From the NCBI GenBank assembly GCA_937907025.1, contig CALESJ010000036.1:1-12581 (forward strand): a stretch of 12,581 bases of DNA. Direction: 5' to 3'. The notes below the pieces were generated by a model that worked only from the letters and a program-made list of their open reading frames with translations, made no database searches and was not told the origin of the DNA. Position numbers and translations under genes: made by a program. Of the stretch, positions 1 through 7,215 are shown piece after piece. Each line of letters opens with the position of its first letter. The first letter of the stretch is position 1. Origin of the DNA: an uncultured Faecalibacterium sp. (GTDB lineage Bacteria > Bacillota > Clostridia > Oscillospirales > Ruminococcaceae).

Positions 1-3
1 TCC

Positions 4-48
4 ACCCCCAGTTGAACTGGGGGATTTTATCATGCCTATTCGGCGCCA
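4..48 (+). repeat. Left copy of 45-bp dispersed repeat (hairpin plus conserved tail)
   Basis: This stretch matches 12430-12474 at 44 of 45 positions, in the same orientation. It begins with the inverted repeat CCCCCAGTT-G-AACTGGGGG (5-23) and continues with a conserved tail ending in CGGCGCCA. The single difference is position 18: T here keeps the stem paired, C in the other copy breaks one pair. The right copy is the end of a longer hairpin cluster, so this is probably the tail of a similar element cut by the window edge. It stops one base before the T-rich side of the minus-strand terminator at 52-92. Confidence 0.85.
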
Positions 49-49
49 T

Positions 50-92
50 AAAAAATGCCCCCGCCGCGTTTCCTTTGCGGCAGGGGCATTTT
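50..92 (-). terminator. Intrinsic terminator of the M56-BlaI operon
   Basis: Arms 52-67 and 77-92 form a 16-bp stem with one mismatch around a 9-nt loop. Read on the minus strand the stem is followed by a run of Ts (50-55 on plus). It lies 22 bp after the BlaI stop codon. Ts also follow on the plus strand (89-94), so it could work in both directions. Confidence 0.9.
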
Positions 93-113
93 TTCTATGT
101 GGAAAGGCCGCTT

Positions 114-506
114 TCAGTCGGCGGCGTGGCGCTTTTTCAGGTCGGCCAGGTAGTCGGCCAGCTCGTCAATGTCGGCGTCGGTGAGGTCATGGGTTTCGGC
201 CATGGCAGCCACCAGGTTGCGGGCACTGCCCGCAAACATCCGGCCCAGGGCGCTGCGGCTTTCCACCGGCAGGTATTCCCGCCGGGTGAGCACCGCTTTG
301 TACCGGTAGCCCCGGCCCTCCCGTTCCCGGGCCACATAGCCCTTACCTTCCAGCCGGGAAAGCAGGGTCAGCAGGGTTGTCCCCGCCCAGCTGTTGCCCG
401 CCAGGGCCTGTTCCAGTTCCGCCCGGGTCAGGGGGTCTTTCGCCTGCCACAGGGCTTTCATGACTTCCAGTTCCGCGTCCGGCAGACGCTTGGGTTCCTG
501 TTTCAT
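114..506 (-). CDS. blaI: BlaI/MecI-family transcriptional repressor
   Basis: A 130-residue winged-helix repressor of the BlaI/MecI/CopY family, usual length about 120-130. The DNA-binding half is residues 7-70, with the recognition helix around 41-53 (AGTTLLTLLSRLEGKGY) and a basic wing at 57-70 (EREGRGYRYKA). The C-terminal half (80-128) is helical, as expected for the dimerisation and proteolysis region. The ATG at 506 is chosen because AAGGAG lies 6-7 nt upstream; the frame is open further upstream but that part overlaps the M56 gene and fits no family. It starts 14 bp after the M56 stop, the blaR1-blaI / mecR1-mecI gene order. By family knowledge it binds the TACA-type dyads upstream of the operon and is inactivated when the M56 partner signals. 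The inducer and any wider regulon are not visible. The symbol denotes the family, not a proven beta-lactam role. Confidence 0.9.
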   Translation of the reverse strand: MKQEPKRLPDAELEVMKALWQAKDPLTRAELEQALAGNSWAGTTLLTLLSRLEGKGYVAREREGRGYRYKAVLTRREYLPVESRSALGRMFAGSARNLVAAMAETHDLTDADIDELADYLADLKKRHAAD

Positions 507-520
507 GAAAAAACTCCTTT

Positions 521-3253
521 TCACTGGTATCCGTGGCAGACTGTCCGGCAATTGCCGTTGGCTTCCTGCCAGGTGTCGCTCTGCCATTGCCCGCATTGGG
601 CACAAACACCCTGATATACGGTGTATTCCGGGTAGAAGTAATCCTCCCCGTAGTCTTTGTGAATACAGGGCTGTTTTTCCAGCCCGCCTTCCCTTATGCC
701 AGTGGTACAAATTTCCACTGAACCTCCGCACAAAGGGCAAGCATCCGGCAGGTTCCGGCCTTCCTCCGTGCTGTCCAGCAGCCAGCAGCTGCCGTCCCGC
801 CGCATGTTCAGGTCCAGGCAGGCTCCGCTGCCGTCCTGCAGGCGCAGGCGGCGGGTGTCACCGTTGCCTGCGCCGCTGCCATTGCCGTTTCCATATCCGT
901 TGCCGTTCCCGGCACCATTCCCGGCCCCGGTCCCGCCGCCGTATTGGAATCCGGCGTTCATCCACCCGGCGCTGCCGTTCAGATCGGCGGCCCGCTCACA
1001 GCGGATATACAGCTGCCCGTCCTGTTCGGTCAGCATGGGCACCGGACCGTCCCAGTCCGGGAACAATTCCTGCCGGGCGGCGTTGGTCATGGTGCAGTTC
1101 AGCCCGGCCTGCACACTGGCGGCGGTCAGGCCGTCGGCGGCTTTGGCATACACCCCCTCCAGGGTGTTGGGGGTGCCGGGCGTTGCGGGCTGCCAGCCGT
1201 CCGCGGTCTTTTCCCAGGCCAGCAGCACCGGGTCCCCGGTGGTGCAGCGGTTGAGATACAGGCAATCCTGCAGGCGGGTGGTCAGCTCGGCACTCTGGGC
1301 GGCCTCCTCCTCCGGCAGCGGGGTGGGGGTGGTGAGCCAGGCAGGAGCCGCCTGGCCGTTTTCCTGCCGGTAGGACCCCCGCACCCGCCAGGTTTCGCCG
1401 TAGTCATCGCTGATGAGCCAGAAGGTCTGGCTGGCGGTGGTGTTACCCTGGGCGGCGTTGCAGTGCACCCGCAGACTGCCGGGGGCCGGGTTCAGGTCAT
1501 CGGTATCCGCCCAGCAGGTGTGCAGGCCGGGGATGTCGGTATAGGGGATGAGGGATTCCAGGGCCGCAAGGTCCAGCCGCTCCCAGCTGGCGCCGCCATC
1601 CACCGTCCGCCACAGGTCCAGGGTGCTGTAATCGGTGTGGGGCGCCCAGAAGCCCACATTCTCGTTCATCCAGAAGAAAGGCTGGGTATGCCACCCGCCC
1701 AGCTCAGTATCCGCCGGGCAGGACTGCTCGCTCATGAGCTGCCAGTCCCCGCCGTTCTTGCGCAGGAAGCACAGGTTGGCACCGGTCATGAAGCCGGGGG
1801 CGGGTTCCGCTTCCCGGGCTACGACCAGAAAGGCGGTATCCGGGGCAAGGCACTCATAGTTGGCCACCCGGAAGGGTCCATTTCCCAGCAGCGGGGTCAG
1901 GTCCAGGGAATCCTGGGTGTAGGTAGCGCCGCCGTCCTCGCTGTGCCAGAAGCTGACGCCCCCTTCCCCGTCCGCCATGGCCAGGTCCACCCGGTCATTC
2001 AGCTGGGTACCGCCGTACAGGCGGGTGGAAACCGATGTCAGCTCCCCGGGCAGGGCAGCGGTCAGCATATTCCGGCTGGTGGAAATCAGAGCCGGGTCCC
2101 GGGTCACCCGGCCGCTGCGGTCGGCCGCCGGGGCGGCGGGCGCCGGCGTGACCGCCGCCGGGGCGGCGGCGGATGCGGCTTCGGGGGTCGTTAGGGTTCC
2201 GCTCTCGGCGGGGGTACAGGCGATGAGCCCGGCGCACAGGGCCGCGCACAGCCCCACCGACACCAGCGCCAGGTAACCCCGGCGCCGGGGGCCGCAGTCC
2301 CACAGGCGGGCAAAGCGGAATTTCAGGTCCTGCTTGCCCAGGGCAAACCCGGTGGTGAACGCCGGGGCCCGTCCCATGCGGGCGGCGGCCAGCAGGGCGT
2401 CGCCGTAGGCCCCCCGCCAGCAAGCGGTATGTCCCGCCACCACCTGGGCGTCGCAGGCGGCCTCCATATCCCGGGCGGCACGGCGGACCAGCAGGGCCAC
2501 CGCCGGGTTGTACCAGTGCAGGCATCGGGCAGCCAGCAGCAGGGCTTTCCGGGCCAGGTCCCGGCGCTGCAGGTGGGTCCGTTCATGGAGCAGCATCATC
2601 CGGGCGGCCTGGGCCCCGGGGTCCTGTTCGGGCACCAGAACCACCGGCCACAGCAGTCCGGCCGTGACCGGGCTGCCCACCGCGGCGCTCTGCCGCAGGG
2701 GCACCGTCCGGCGCAGGGGCACGGCGGCGCAGGCATCGCCCCAGACTTCGGCCCAGGACCCCGCCGCCGGGCGGGAGGCCCGCAGGGCGCGGCGGCGCCA
2801 CACCAGGTAAGCGCCGGTCCGCCAGGCCAGGGTGAGGCCTGCCCCCGCCAACCAGAGGTCCGCCAGCAGGGTGAGCGGGTCGGGCAGGGTCAGGGGCTGC
2901 CGGACCGGGCGCGCAACCGTTTCTTCCGGCATTTGCACCGCGGCGGCCTGGCTCACCGGCGGGGCTTCGGCCTCCCCGCCATGGAGGCTATCCGCCGCCG
3001 GCGCGGTCAGCGGCTGCTGCCAGGTCACCGGCGTTTGCAGCTGCACAGGGGCGTTCTGCCGCCAGGCCGGCACGCTGCCCAGGGGCAGGACCAGCAGCAC
3101 CGCCAGCACCACCCACACCCGGCTGAACCACTGCGGGGCGTACCGCCGCCGCAGGCGGGGAGCGGCAGCCAGCAGTGCCAGCGCCGCCAGGCCCAGCACA
3201 CAGCCCTGGACCAGATAATTCAGGAACAATTGCCTCAGCGTTGCGTCCGCCAT
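521..3253 (-). CDS. M56/BlaR1-type membrane metallopeptidase with Asp-box ectodomain and Cys-rich tail
   Basis: A 910-residue signal-transducing membrane peptidase. Membrane segments lie at about 10-30, 43-63, 128-150 and 327-346. Between the last two is the cytosolic M56 domain, with zinc motif HERTH (223-227), HWYNP (246-250), the downstream EAACD (264-268, likely third ligand region) and AYGDALL (282-288). After the last segment, in place of the penicillin-binding domain of BlaR1, comes a Pro/Ala linker (347-378) and an outer domain with three BNR/Asp-box motifs: SEDGGATY (438-445), VDGGASW (551-557) and SDDYGETW (615-622), which suggests a beta-propeller. Then follow an unassigned region (about 655-770), a Gly/Asn linker (772-799) and a tail with eight Cys, including CPLC (839-842), CAQC (884-887) and CRTVC (902-906). 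The ATG at 3253 has AAGGAGG 7 nt upstream. It is co-transcribed with BlaI downstream. The M56 assignment is firm; the ligand is unknown. Confidence 0.92.
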   Translation of the reverse strand: MADATLRQLFLNYLVQGCVLGLAALALLAAAPRLRRRYAPQWFSRVWVVLAVLLVLPLGSVPAWRQNAPVQLQTPVTWQQPLTAPAADSLHGGEAEAPPVSQAAAVQMPEETVARPVRQPLTLPDPLTLLADLWLAGAGLTLAWRTGAYLVWRRRALRASRPAAGSWAEVWGDACAAVPLRRTVPLRQSAAVGSPVTAGLLWPVVLVPEQDPGAQAARMMLLHERTHLQRRDLARKALLLAARCLHWYNPAVALLVRRAARDMEAACDAQVVAGHTACWRGAYGDALLAAARMGRAPAFTTGFALGKQDLKFRFARLWDCGPRRRGYLALVSVGLCAALCAGLIACTPAESGTLTTPEAASAAAPAAVTPAPAAPAADRSGRVTRDPALISTSRNMLTAALPGELTSVSTRLYGGTQLNDRVDLAMADGEGGVSFWHSEDGGATYTQDSLDLTPLLGNGPFRVANYECLAPDTAFLVVAREAEPAPGFMTGANLCFLRKNGGDWQLMSEQSCPADTELGGWHTQPFFWMNENVGFWAPHTDYSTLDLWRTVDGGASWERLDLAALESLIPYTDIPGLHTCWADTDDLNPAPGSLRVHCNAAQGNTTASQTFWLISDDYGETWRVRGSYRQENGQAAPAWLTTPTPLPEEEAAQSAELTTRLQDCLYLNRCTTGDPVLLAWEKTADGWQPATPGTPNTLEGVYAKAADGLTAASVQAGLNCTMTNAARQELFPDWDGPVPMLTEQDGQLYIRCERAADLNGSAGWMNAGFQYGGGTGAGNGAGNGNGYGNGNGSGAGNGDTRRLRLQDGSGACLDLNMRRDGSCWLLDSTEEGRNLPDACPLCGGSVEICTTGIREGGLEKQPCIHKDYGEDYFYPEYTVYQGVCAQCGQWQSDTWQEANGNCRTVCHGYQ

Positions 3254-3277
3254 GGGAGTGCCTCCTTCCAGTGATGG

Positions 3278-3293
3278 TTCTACAATAGTAGAA
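3278..3293. promoter_or_regulatory. BlaI-type operator O1 (between transcription start and M56 gene)
   Basis: The dyad TTCTAC-AATA-GTAGAA has 6-bp perfect arms around a 4-base centre. It sits downstream of the predicted transcription start and just before the M56 ribosome site. Its arms and spacing match O2, and the TACA core matches known BlaI/MecI operators. Centre-to-centre distance from O2 is 33 bp, about three helical turns, which would put both repressor dimers on one DNA face. Confidence 0.8.
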
Positions 3294-3309
3294 GGTTTGT
3301 TTTTTCTTC

Positions 3310-3339
3310 ATTCTACATTTGTAGAATATTTGCTGTCAA
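3310..3339 (-). promoter_or_regulatory. M56-BlaI operon promoter overlapped by BlaI-type operator O2
   Basis: On the minus strand, -35 TTGACA (3334-3339) and -10 TAGAAT (3310-3315) are separated by 18 bp. The dyad ATTCTACA-TT-TGTAGAAT (3310-3327) covers the -10 and half of the spacer and contains TACATTTGTA, a close match to the TACANNTGTA core of BlaI/MecI operators. Repression by blocking RNA polymerase and autoregulation are the natural inference. The promoter is divergent from the one at 3418-3447. Confidence 0.87.
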
Positions 3340-3417
3340 TGCGTGTTTTTACCAAAAAACCTTTCATAACTTAGGGCACTCTGACCATTTCATTTTGGTT
3401 ATACCCCTGATTTTCCC

Positions 3418-3447
3418 TTGACAGTGCCGGAAAAACGGGTATACAAT
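3418..3447 (+). promoter_or_regulatory. Promoter of the YczE-like gene
   Basis: A perfect -35 TTGACA (3418-3423) is followed after 18 bp by -10 TACAAT (3442-3447); TATACA at 3440-3445 gives the alternative 16-bp spacing. Predicted transcription start is near 3454, leaving a leader of about 140 nt. No BlaI-type dyad overlaps it; O2 is about 90 bp away. Confidence 0.75.
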
Positions 3448-3498
3448 AGAAAGGCAGTAATGCAGATTTCAACAACTTCGTTTTCTGTAAGTGCAAGT

Positions 3499-3545
3499 CA
3501 GGCAAAGGTGTGTTTGAAAACGCGCTTTTACCTGCTTGTTTTTTT
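3499..3545 (+). terminator. Terminator-like hairpin in the YczE-like gene leader (attenuator candidate)
   Basis: Arms 3499-3514 and 3519-3534 form a 16-bp stem (one C-A mismatch, several G-U pairs) with a TGAA tetraloop, followed by a T-rich tract with seven Ts in a row (3539-3545). No plus-strand gene lies upstream in the window, so the only transcript that meets it starts at the 3418 promoter. The gene's own ribosome site comes 37 bp later. This is the arrangement of a transcription attenuator; the sensed signal is unknown. Confidence 0.7.
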
Positions 3546-3593
3546 GCGCCATTTTTCCGGCAGAAAGATGGCTGGTCAAGTAAAGGAGAAGAG

Positions 3594-4262
3594 ATGCAAA
3601 TGATGGAAAAACTGAAGCGGTATGTTGTGTTTCTGGCAGGGTTGTTCATCAGTTCCCTGGGCGTGAGTCTGATCACCAAAGCGGACCTGGGCACTTCGCC
3701 CATCTCGGCCATTCCCTATGTGCTCAGTCTGCATTTTCCCTTCACGCTGGGGCAGTTCACCATCGCTTTCAGCCTGTTTCTCATCGTTTTGCAGCTGATT
3801 CTGCTGCGCCGCCGGTTCAAGGCCGAGCACTTTCTGCAGATTCCCATTTCCCTGGCGTTCGGGGTGTTCATTGACCTGACCATGGTGCTGCTCTCTTTCA
3901 TTGAACCGCAGAGCTACCCGGTCAAGGTACTGTACCTGCTCATCGGATGTGTGGTGCTGGCCTTCGGCGTCTATCTGGAAGTGCTGGGCAACGTAGCCAT
4001 GCTGCCCGGCGAATCCTTCGTGCGGGCGGTGGTCACCATCTGGAAGACCGATTTCGGCACCACCAAGGTCTGCTTCGACGTGTCCATGACCGTCATTGCG
4101 GTGGCGGCGTCCTTCCTGCTGGCGGGGCTGCTTTCCGGCGTGCGGGAGGGCACCCTCATTGCGGCGCTGCTGGTGGGCTTTATTGCCCGGATCTTCGGCA
4201 AGCGCCTGGCCTTTGTGGAACCGCTGCTGTTTGGCGGCAGGGATGCCGAGGCCGAAGCCTGA
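3594..4262 (+). CDS. YczE/YyaS/YitT-family integral membrane protein
   Basis: A 222-residue membrane protein of about six hydrophobic segments (roughly 8-28, 50-72, 80-102, 108-131, 160-180, 186-202). The N-terminal sequence GVSLITKADLGTSPISAIP (23-41) is the conserved YczE-type motif. Family length is about 200-220. Molecular function of this family is not established; a transport or membrane role is inferred. The ATG at 3594 is chosen because AAAGGAG lies 5 nt upstream; ATGs at 3600 and 3603 are in-frame alternatives with more usual spacing, so the true start is uncertain by three codons. The frame is open back to 3510, but that part overlaps the leader hairpin. It has its own promoter at 3418 and a terminator-like leader, so expression is probably inducible. 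It ends 1 bp before the -35 of the next gene's promoter. Confidence 0.88.
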   Translation: MQMMEKLKRYVVFLAGLFISSLGVSLITKADLGTSPISAIPYVLSLHFPFTLGQFTIAFSLFLIVLQLILLRRRFKAEHFLQIPISLAFGVFIDLTMVLLSFIEPQSYPVKVLYLLIGCVVLAFGVYLEVLGNVAMLPGESFVRAVVTIWKTDFGTTKVCFDVSMTVIAVAASFLLAGLLSGVREGTLIAALLVGFIARIFGKRLAFVEPLLFGGRDAEAEA

Positions 4263-4291
4263 TTGACATAGTTGGAGAAATCTGCTAGAAT
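4263..4291 (+). promoter_or_regulatory. Strong promoter of the DUF2798 gene
   Basis: -35 TTGACA (4263-4268) and -10 TAGAAT (4286-4291) with the ideal 17-bp spacer, starting directly after the upstream stop codon. The predicted transcription start falls in a small imperfect palindrome, AGTTAATTACT (4297-4307), which could be an operator. Confidence 0.85.
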
Positions 4292-4322
4292 AGATAAGTT
4301 AATTACTGGTAGTCGTAGTGAA

Positions 4323-4369
4323 GAAAAGTAGCGAGTGATGAAAGGTTGCCCGCTGCTTTTCTTTTTTTT
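4323..4369 (+). terminator. Intrinsic terminator in the DUF2798 gene leader (attenuator candidate)
   Basis: Arms 4323-4333 and 4351-4361 form an 11-bp stem (one G-U) around a 17-nt loop, followed by eight Ts (4362-4369). It lies about 25 nt after the predicted start of transcription and before the gene's ribosome site at 4391-4397. It could also end read-through from the YczE-like gene, but the strong promoter directly before it means the DUF2798 transcript must pass it. In the frame of the ATG at 4370 the peptide MPKKQSM ends with a TAA that is part of the TAAAGGAG ribosome site. Confidence 0.78.
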
Positions 4370-4405
4370 ATGCCCAAAAAGCAAAGTATGTAAAGGAGAA
4401 AGAAA

Positions 4406-4882
4406 ATGCCTCAGACCCGACTGCAGAACATCGTTTACACCATCATCATGGCCATCATCATGGTATATGGCATGATCGTATACAACGTGGCCCTGAACAC
4501 CGGCGGGGTGACCAACGCCACCTTCGGTATGGCCCTGCATGAGCTGCCCATCATGGCGCCCATTGCCATGATTCTGGAATACTTCATTGTGGAAAAGCTG
4601 GCCACCCGGCTGGCTTTCACGGTGGTACGCCCCACCGACCGGCCCCAGCTCATCACCTACGCCATCTCCACCATGATCGTGTGCATCATGTGCCCCACCA
4701 TGAGCCTGATTGCCACCCTGCTGTTCAAGGAGCCCAGCTTCGGCACCTGGGTCCAGACCTGGGGCTGCAACATGCCCATGGCGCTGATCTGGCAGCTGCT
4801 GTTTGCCGGCCCGCTGACCCTCCTGATCTTCCGCACCATCTTCCGCAAGCAGCTGGCCGAATCCGCTGCCGAAAAGCACTGA
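4406..4882 (+). CDS. DUF2798 family four-helix membrane protein
   Basis: A 158-residue membrane protein with four hydrophobic segments (about 8-29, 47-66, 81-106, 122-143) arranged as two similar two-helix halves, as in proteins with two DUF2798 domains. The loops carry small polar and Pro-rich stretches; the C-terminus is charged (FRKQLAESAAEKH). Biochemical function of the family is unknown. The ATG at 4406 has AAAGGAG 8 nt upstream. It is transcribed from its own strong promoter through a terminator-like leader, so it is likely controlled by attenuation. A bidirectional terminator follows 15 bp after the stop and separates it from the convergent fucosidase gene. A role in resistance or stress response is only suggested by the leader layout. 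Confidence 0.85.
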   Translation: MPQTRLQNIVYTIIMAIIMVYGMIVYNVALNTGGVTNATFGMALHELPIMAPIAMILEYFIVEKLATRLAFTVVRPTDRPQLITYAISTMIVCIMCPTMSLIATLLFKEPSFGTWVQTWGCNMPMALIWQLLFAGPLTLLIFRTIFRKQLAESAAEKH

Positions 4883-4897
4883 TTCCCGCCCTGTGAA

Positions 4898-4930
4898 AAC
4901 AGCCCCGTACCGCCATGGTACGGGGCTGTT
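4898..4930. terminator. Bidirectional terminator between DUF2798 and GH95 genes
   Basis: A perfect 14-bp stem (4898-4911 with 4917-4930) and a 5-nt loop. Ts follow on the plus strand and a short T run follows on the minus strand, so it can end both convergent transcripts. Confidence 0.93.
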
Positions 4931-4940
4931 TCTTGTATGT

Positions 4941-7187
4941 TCAGGATACCGGTTCCAGATTGCCGTTCAGGTGCAAAGTCTGCCCGGCCTGCAGGTCCAG
5001 GGTGCAGGTCTTGTCCCCGTAGCACAGGGTCAGGCACAGGGGCGAATCCGCCGTAAGCACAGCCCGCCGCAGTTTGCCGGCCTGCCAGGTCATGGCCAGG
5101 CCCGCATTGCCCCGCAGGCGCAGGCCGTCCACATGGCCGTCCGCCCAGGCTGCGGGCAGAGCCGGCAGCAGCACCGCTTTTTCCTCATCACTGTACACCA
5201 GCATTTCGGCCATGGCGGCGGTGGCGCCAAAGTTGCCGTCGATCTGGAAGGTAGCGCCGTCCCGCCGGGGATGGCTGTCCATCAGGTTGGGGAAAGTGGA
5301 GTTTTTCAGCAGCACCTGCAGGTTCTCGTGGGCTTTTTCTCCCTCCCGCAGGCGGGCCCACAGACCAATGATCCAGGCCCGGCTCCATCCGGTATGTCCG
5401 CCGCCGTAGGAAAGGCGGGTTTCCAGCGTTTTGCGGGCGGCGGCAAAGGTTTCGGGGGTGTCCGGGGTGATCTCCTGCCCGGGATACAGCCCGTACAGGT
5501 GGGAGATGTGCCGGTGGCCGGGTTCAGCTTCGCCGTAGGGGCGGCGCCATTCCAGCAGGCGGCCGTCCGGTCCGATCTGGGTGGGGCGCAACCGGGCGCG
5601 CAGCGCTGCGGCCTGCCGCGTCAGGTCATTGTCCCGGCCCAGCACCCGGCTGGCCTTGAGGAAGCCGTCAAACAGGTCCCGCAAAATCTGGTTGTCCATG
5701 GTGGGACTGATGCACATGCAGCCGTGGGTGCCGTCGGGCAGGATGTAGGTATTTTCCGGCGAAACGGAGGGGTTGGTCACAGCGTACCCGTCCTCATCGG
5801 TTTCCAGAAAATCTGCGAAAAACCGGGTGGAGTCTTCCAGAATGAAATAATACCGTTCCAGCATGGCCCGGTCCCGGGTATAGGAGTAATGCCGCCAGAT
5901 ATGGGTACAGGCCCAGGCCGCCCCCATGACCCAGTAGGAGGCGGGAATGTACTGGTCCTGGGGCGCAGCATCGGCGTACAGGTCGGTGTTGTGGTGGGCC
6001 ACAAAGCCCCGGCAGCCGTACATTTCCCGGGCCATGCGGCGGCCGGTATCGTCGGCATCCAGGCGGGCCAGCAGATCAAATAGCGGCTGTTCGCAGGGGC
6101 CCAGGTTGCAGGGGCCCGCCGGCCAGTAGTTCATTTCAATGTTGATGTTGATGGTGAACCGGGCGCCCCATGGCGGGGCCAGCTCCTCGTTCCAGATGCC
6201 CTGCAGGTTGGCGGGCAGACTGCCCGGACGGCTGGAGCTGAGCAGCAGATACCGCCCGTAGGCAAAGTACAGCGCCTCCAGGCCCGGGTCGACGGCGCCT
6301 TCGGCACAGGCGGCCAGCCGCTCGTCGGTGGGAAGGGCATCCCGGCTGCCGTCCCCCAGGGTCAGGTGCATGGTATCGTACAGGCGGCGGTACTCGGCAA
6401 TATGGTCGGCCTCCACCGCCGCAGCGCCCTTGTCCCGGACACCGGCCAGGGTTTCGGCGCAGGCAGCCCGGGGGTCCGCGGTGCGGAAACCGGTAGCGGC
6501 GGTCAGGTACAGAACCACCGTCCGGGCGTCCTGTACCGTGAGGAACTCGCCGCTCACGCCCACGCGGCCGTCACATTCGGCGGCGGTGAGCATGGCGCAG
6601 TAGGTCACGGCCCCGTTGCCGGTACTGCCTTCCATCCAGATGGTATCCGCCGCCCGGCCCACCTTGTCCAGCCCCGCCGGGCGGGTCAGACGGCAGCGGA
6701 AATTCAGTCTGCCGGTCCCCCGGGCCCGCAGCTGCATCACAATAACATTGTCCGGGGCGCTGCAAAAGACCGTGCGCACATACGAGGTCCCGCCGCTGAC
6801 AAAGGACACCGTCTGCACGCCCCGGTCCAGGTCCAGGGCACGGCGGTAATTTTCCACCTTGTCGGCGTCCACCCCCGCAAATTCCAGGAACCAGTCCCCC
6901 AGCGTCTGGTAGGCCCGGGCATTTTCCGGCGTACCGGACAAGGCTTCCAGCGCCAGCTGTTCCGCCGCCTGCACATGGCCTTCCCGCAGCAGGCGGCGCA
7001 CCTCGGGCAGCGCGGCCTTGCTGTCCGGATTCAGGCGGTCCATGGGCGGGCCGCTCCACACACTTTCCTCATTCAGCTGCACCCGCTCCTCGGCCGGGTG
7101 CCCGAACACCATGCAGCCCAGACGTCCGTTGCCGCAGGGCAGGGCTTCCTCCCACACATGGGCAGGCTGGCGATACCAAAGTTCCAT
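4941..7187 (-). CDS. GH95-family alpha-L-fucosidase (probably 1,2-alpha)
   Basis: A 748-residue glycoside hydrolase of family 95, which removes terminal alpha-L-fucose, typically alpha-1,2-linked, from host glycans and some plant polymers by an inverting mechanism. The N-terminus (LWYRQPAHVWEEALPCGNGRLG, here 3-24 in part) is the typical GH95 opening. The catalytic region has NLQGIWNEELAPPW (327-340), TININIEMNYWPAG (345-358), NPSVSPEN (472-479), HRHISHLYGLYPG (558-570) and IDGNFG (649-654). By comparison with the bifidobacterial AfcA enzyme, E478 is the likely general acid, with N347, N349 and D650 activating water; this mapping was done by eye. No signal peptide or membrane anchor is visible, so it should act in the cytoplasm on imported sugars. 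The ATG at 7187 has AAGGAGG 6-7 nt upstream. It has its own promoter and a leader hairpin. Some GH95 members act on other L-sugars, such as L-galactosides. Confidence 0.94.
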   Translation of the reverse strand: MELWYRQPAHVWEEALPCGNGRLGCMVFGHPAEERVQLNEESVWSGPPMDRLNPDSKAALPEVRRLLREGHVQAAEQLALEALSGTPENARAYQTLGDWFLEFAGVDADKVENYRRALDLDRGVQTVSFVSGGTSYVRTVFCSAPDNVIVMQLRARGTGRLNFRCRLTRPAGLDKVGRAADTIWMEGSTGNGAVTYCAMLTAAECDGRVGVSGEFLTVQDARTVVLYLTAATGFRTADPRAACAETLAGVRDKGAAAVEADHIAEYRRLYDTMHLTLGDGSRDALPTDERLAACAEGAVDPGLEALYFAYGRYLLLSSSRPGSLPANLQGIWNEELAPPWGARFTININIEMNYWPAGPCNLGPCEQPLFDLLARLDADDTGRRMAREMYGCRGFVAHHNTDLYADAAPQDQYIPASYWVMGAAWACTHIWRHYSYTRDRAMLERYYFILEDSTRFFADFLETDEDGYAVTNPSVSPENTYILPDGTHGCMCISPTMDNQILRDLFDGFLKASRVLGRDNDLTRQAAALRARLRPTQIGPDGRLLEWRRPYGEAEPGHRHISHLYGLYPGQEITPDTPETFAAARKTLETRLSYGGGHTGWSRAWIIGLWARLREGEKAHENLQVLLKNSTFPNLMDSHPRRDGATFQIDGNFGATAAMAEMLVYSDEEKAVLLPALPAAWADGHVDGLRLRGNAGLAMTWQAGKLRRAVLTADSPLCLTLCYGDKTCTLDLQAGQTLHLNGNLEPVS

Positions 7188-7215
7188 ACGCTTCCTCCTT
7201 GGGTGGAATCTTCAC

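Noticed and set aside
944..2194. Long plus-strand open frame opposite the M56 gene
   Set aside because: The minus frame has M56 motifs, membrane segments and a ribosome site; the plus frame is compositionally odd (Gly/Gln/Pro-rich) and has none.
3499..3593. Upstream extension of the YczE-like protein (frame open from 3510)
   Set aside because: The extra 28 residues fall in the terminator hairpin and T-tract, lack a ribosome site and are not part of the family.
3455..3600. Known riboswitch in the YczE-like leader
   Set aside because: The stretch before the hairpin is only about 45 nt and I could not match it to preQ1, fluoride, guanidine or other short riboswitch motifs by eye.
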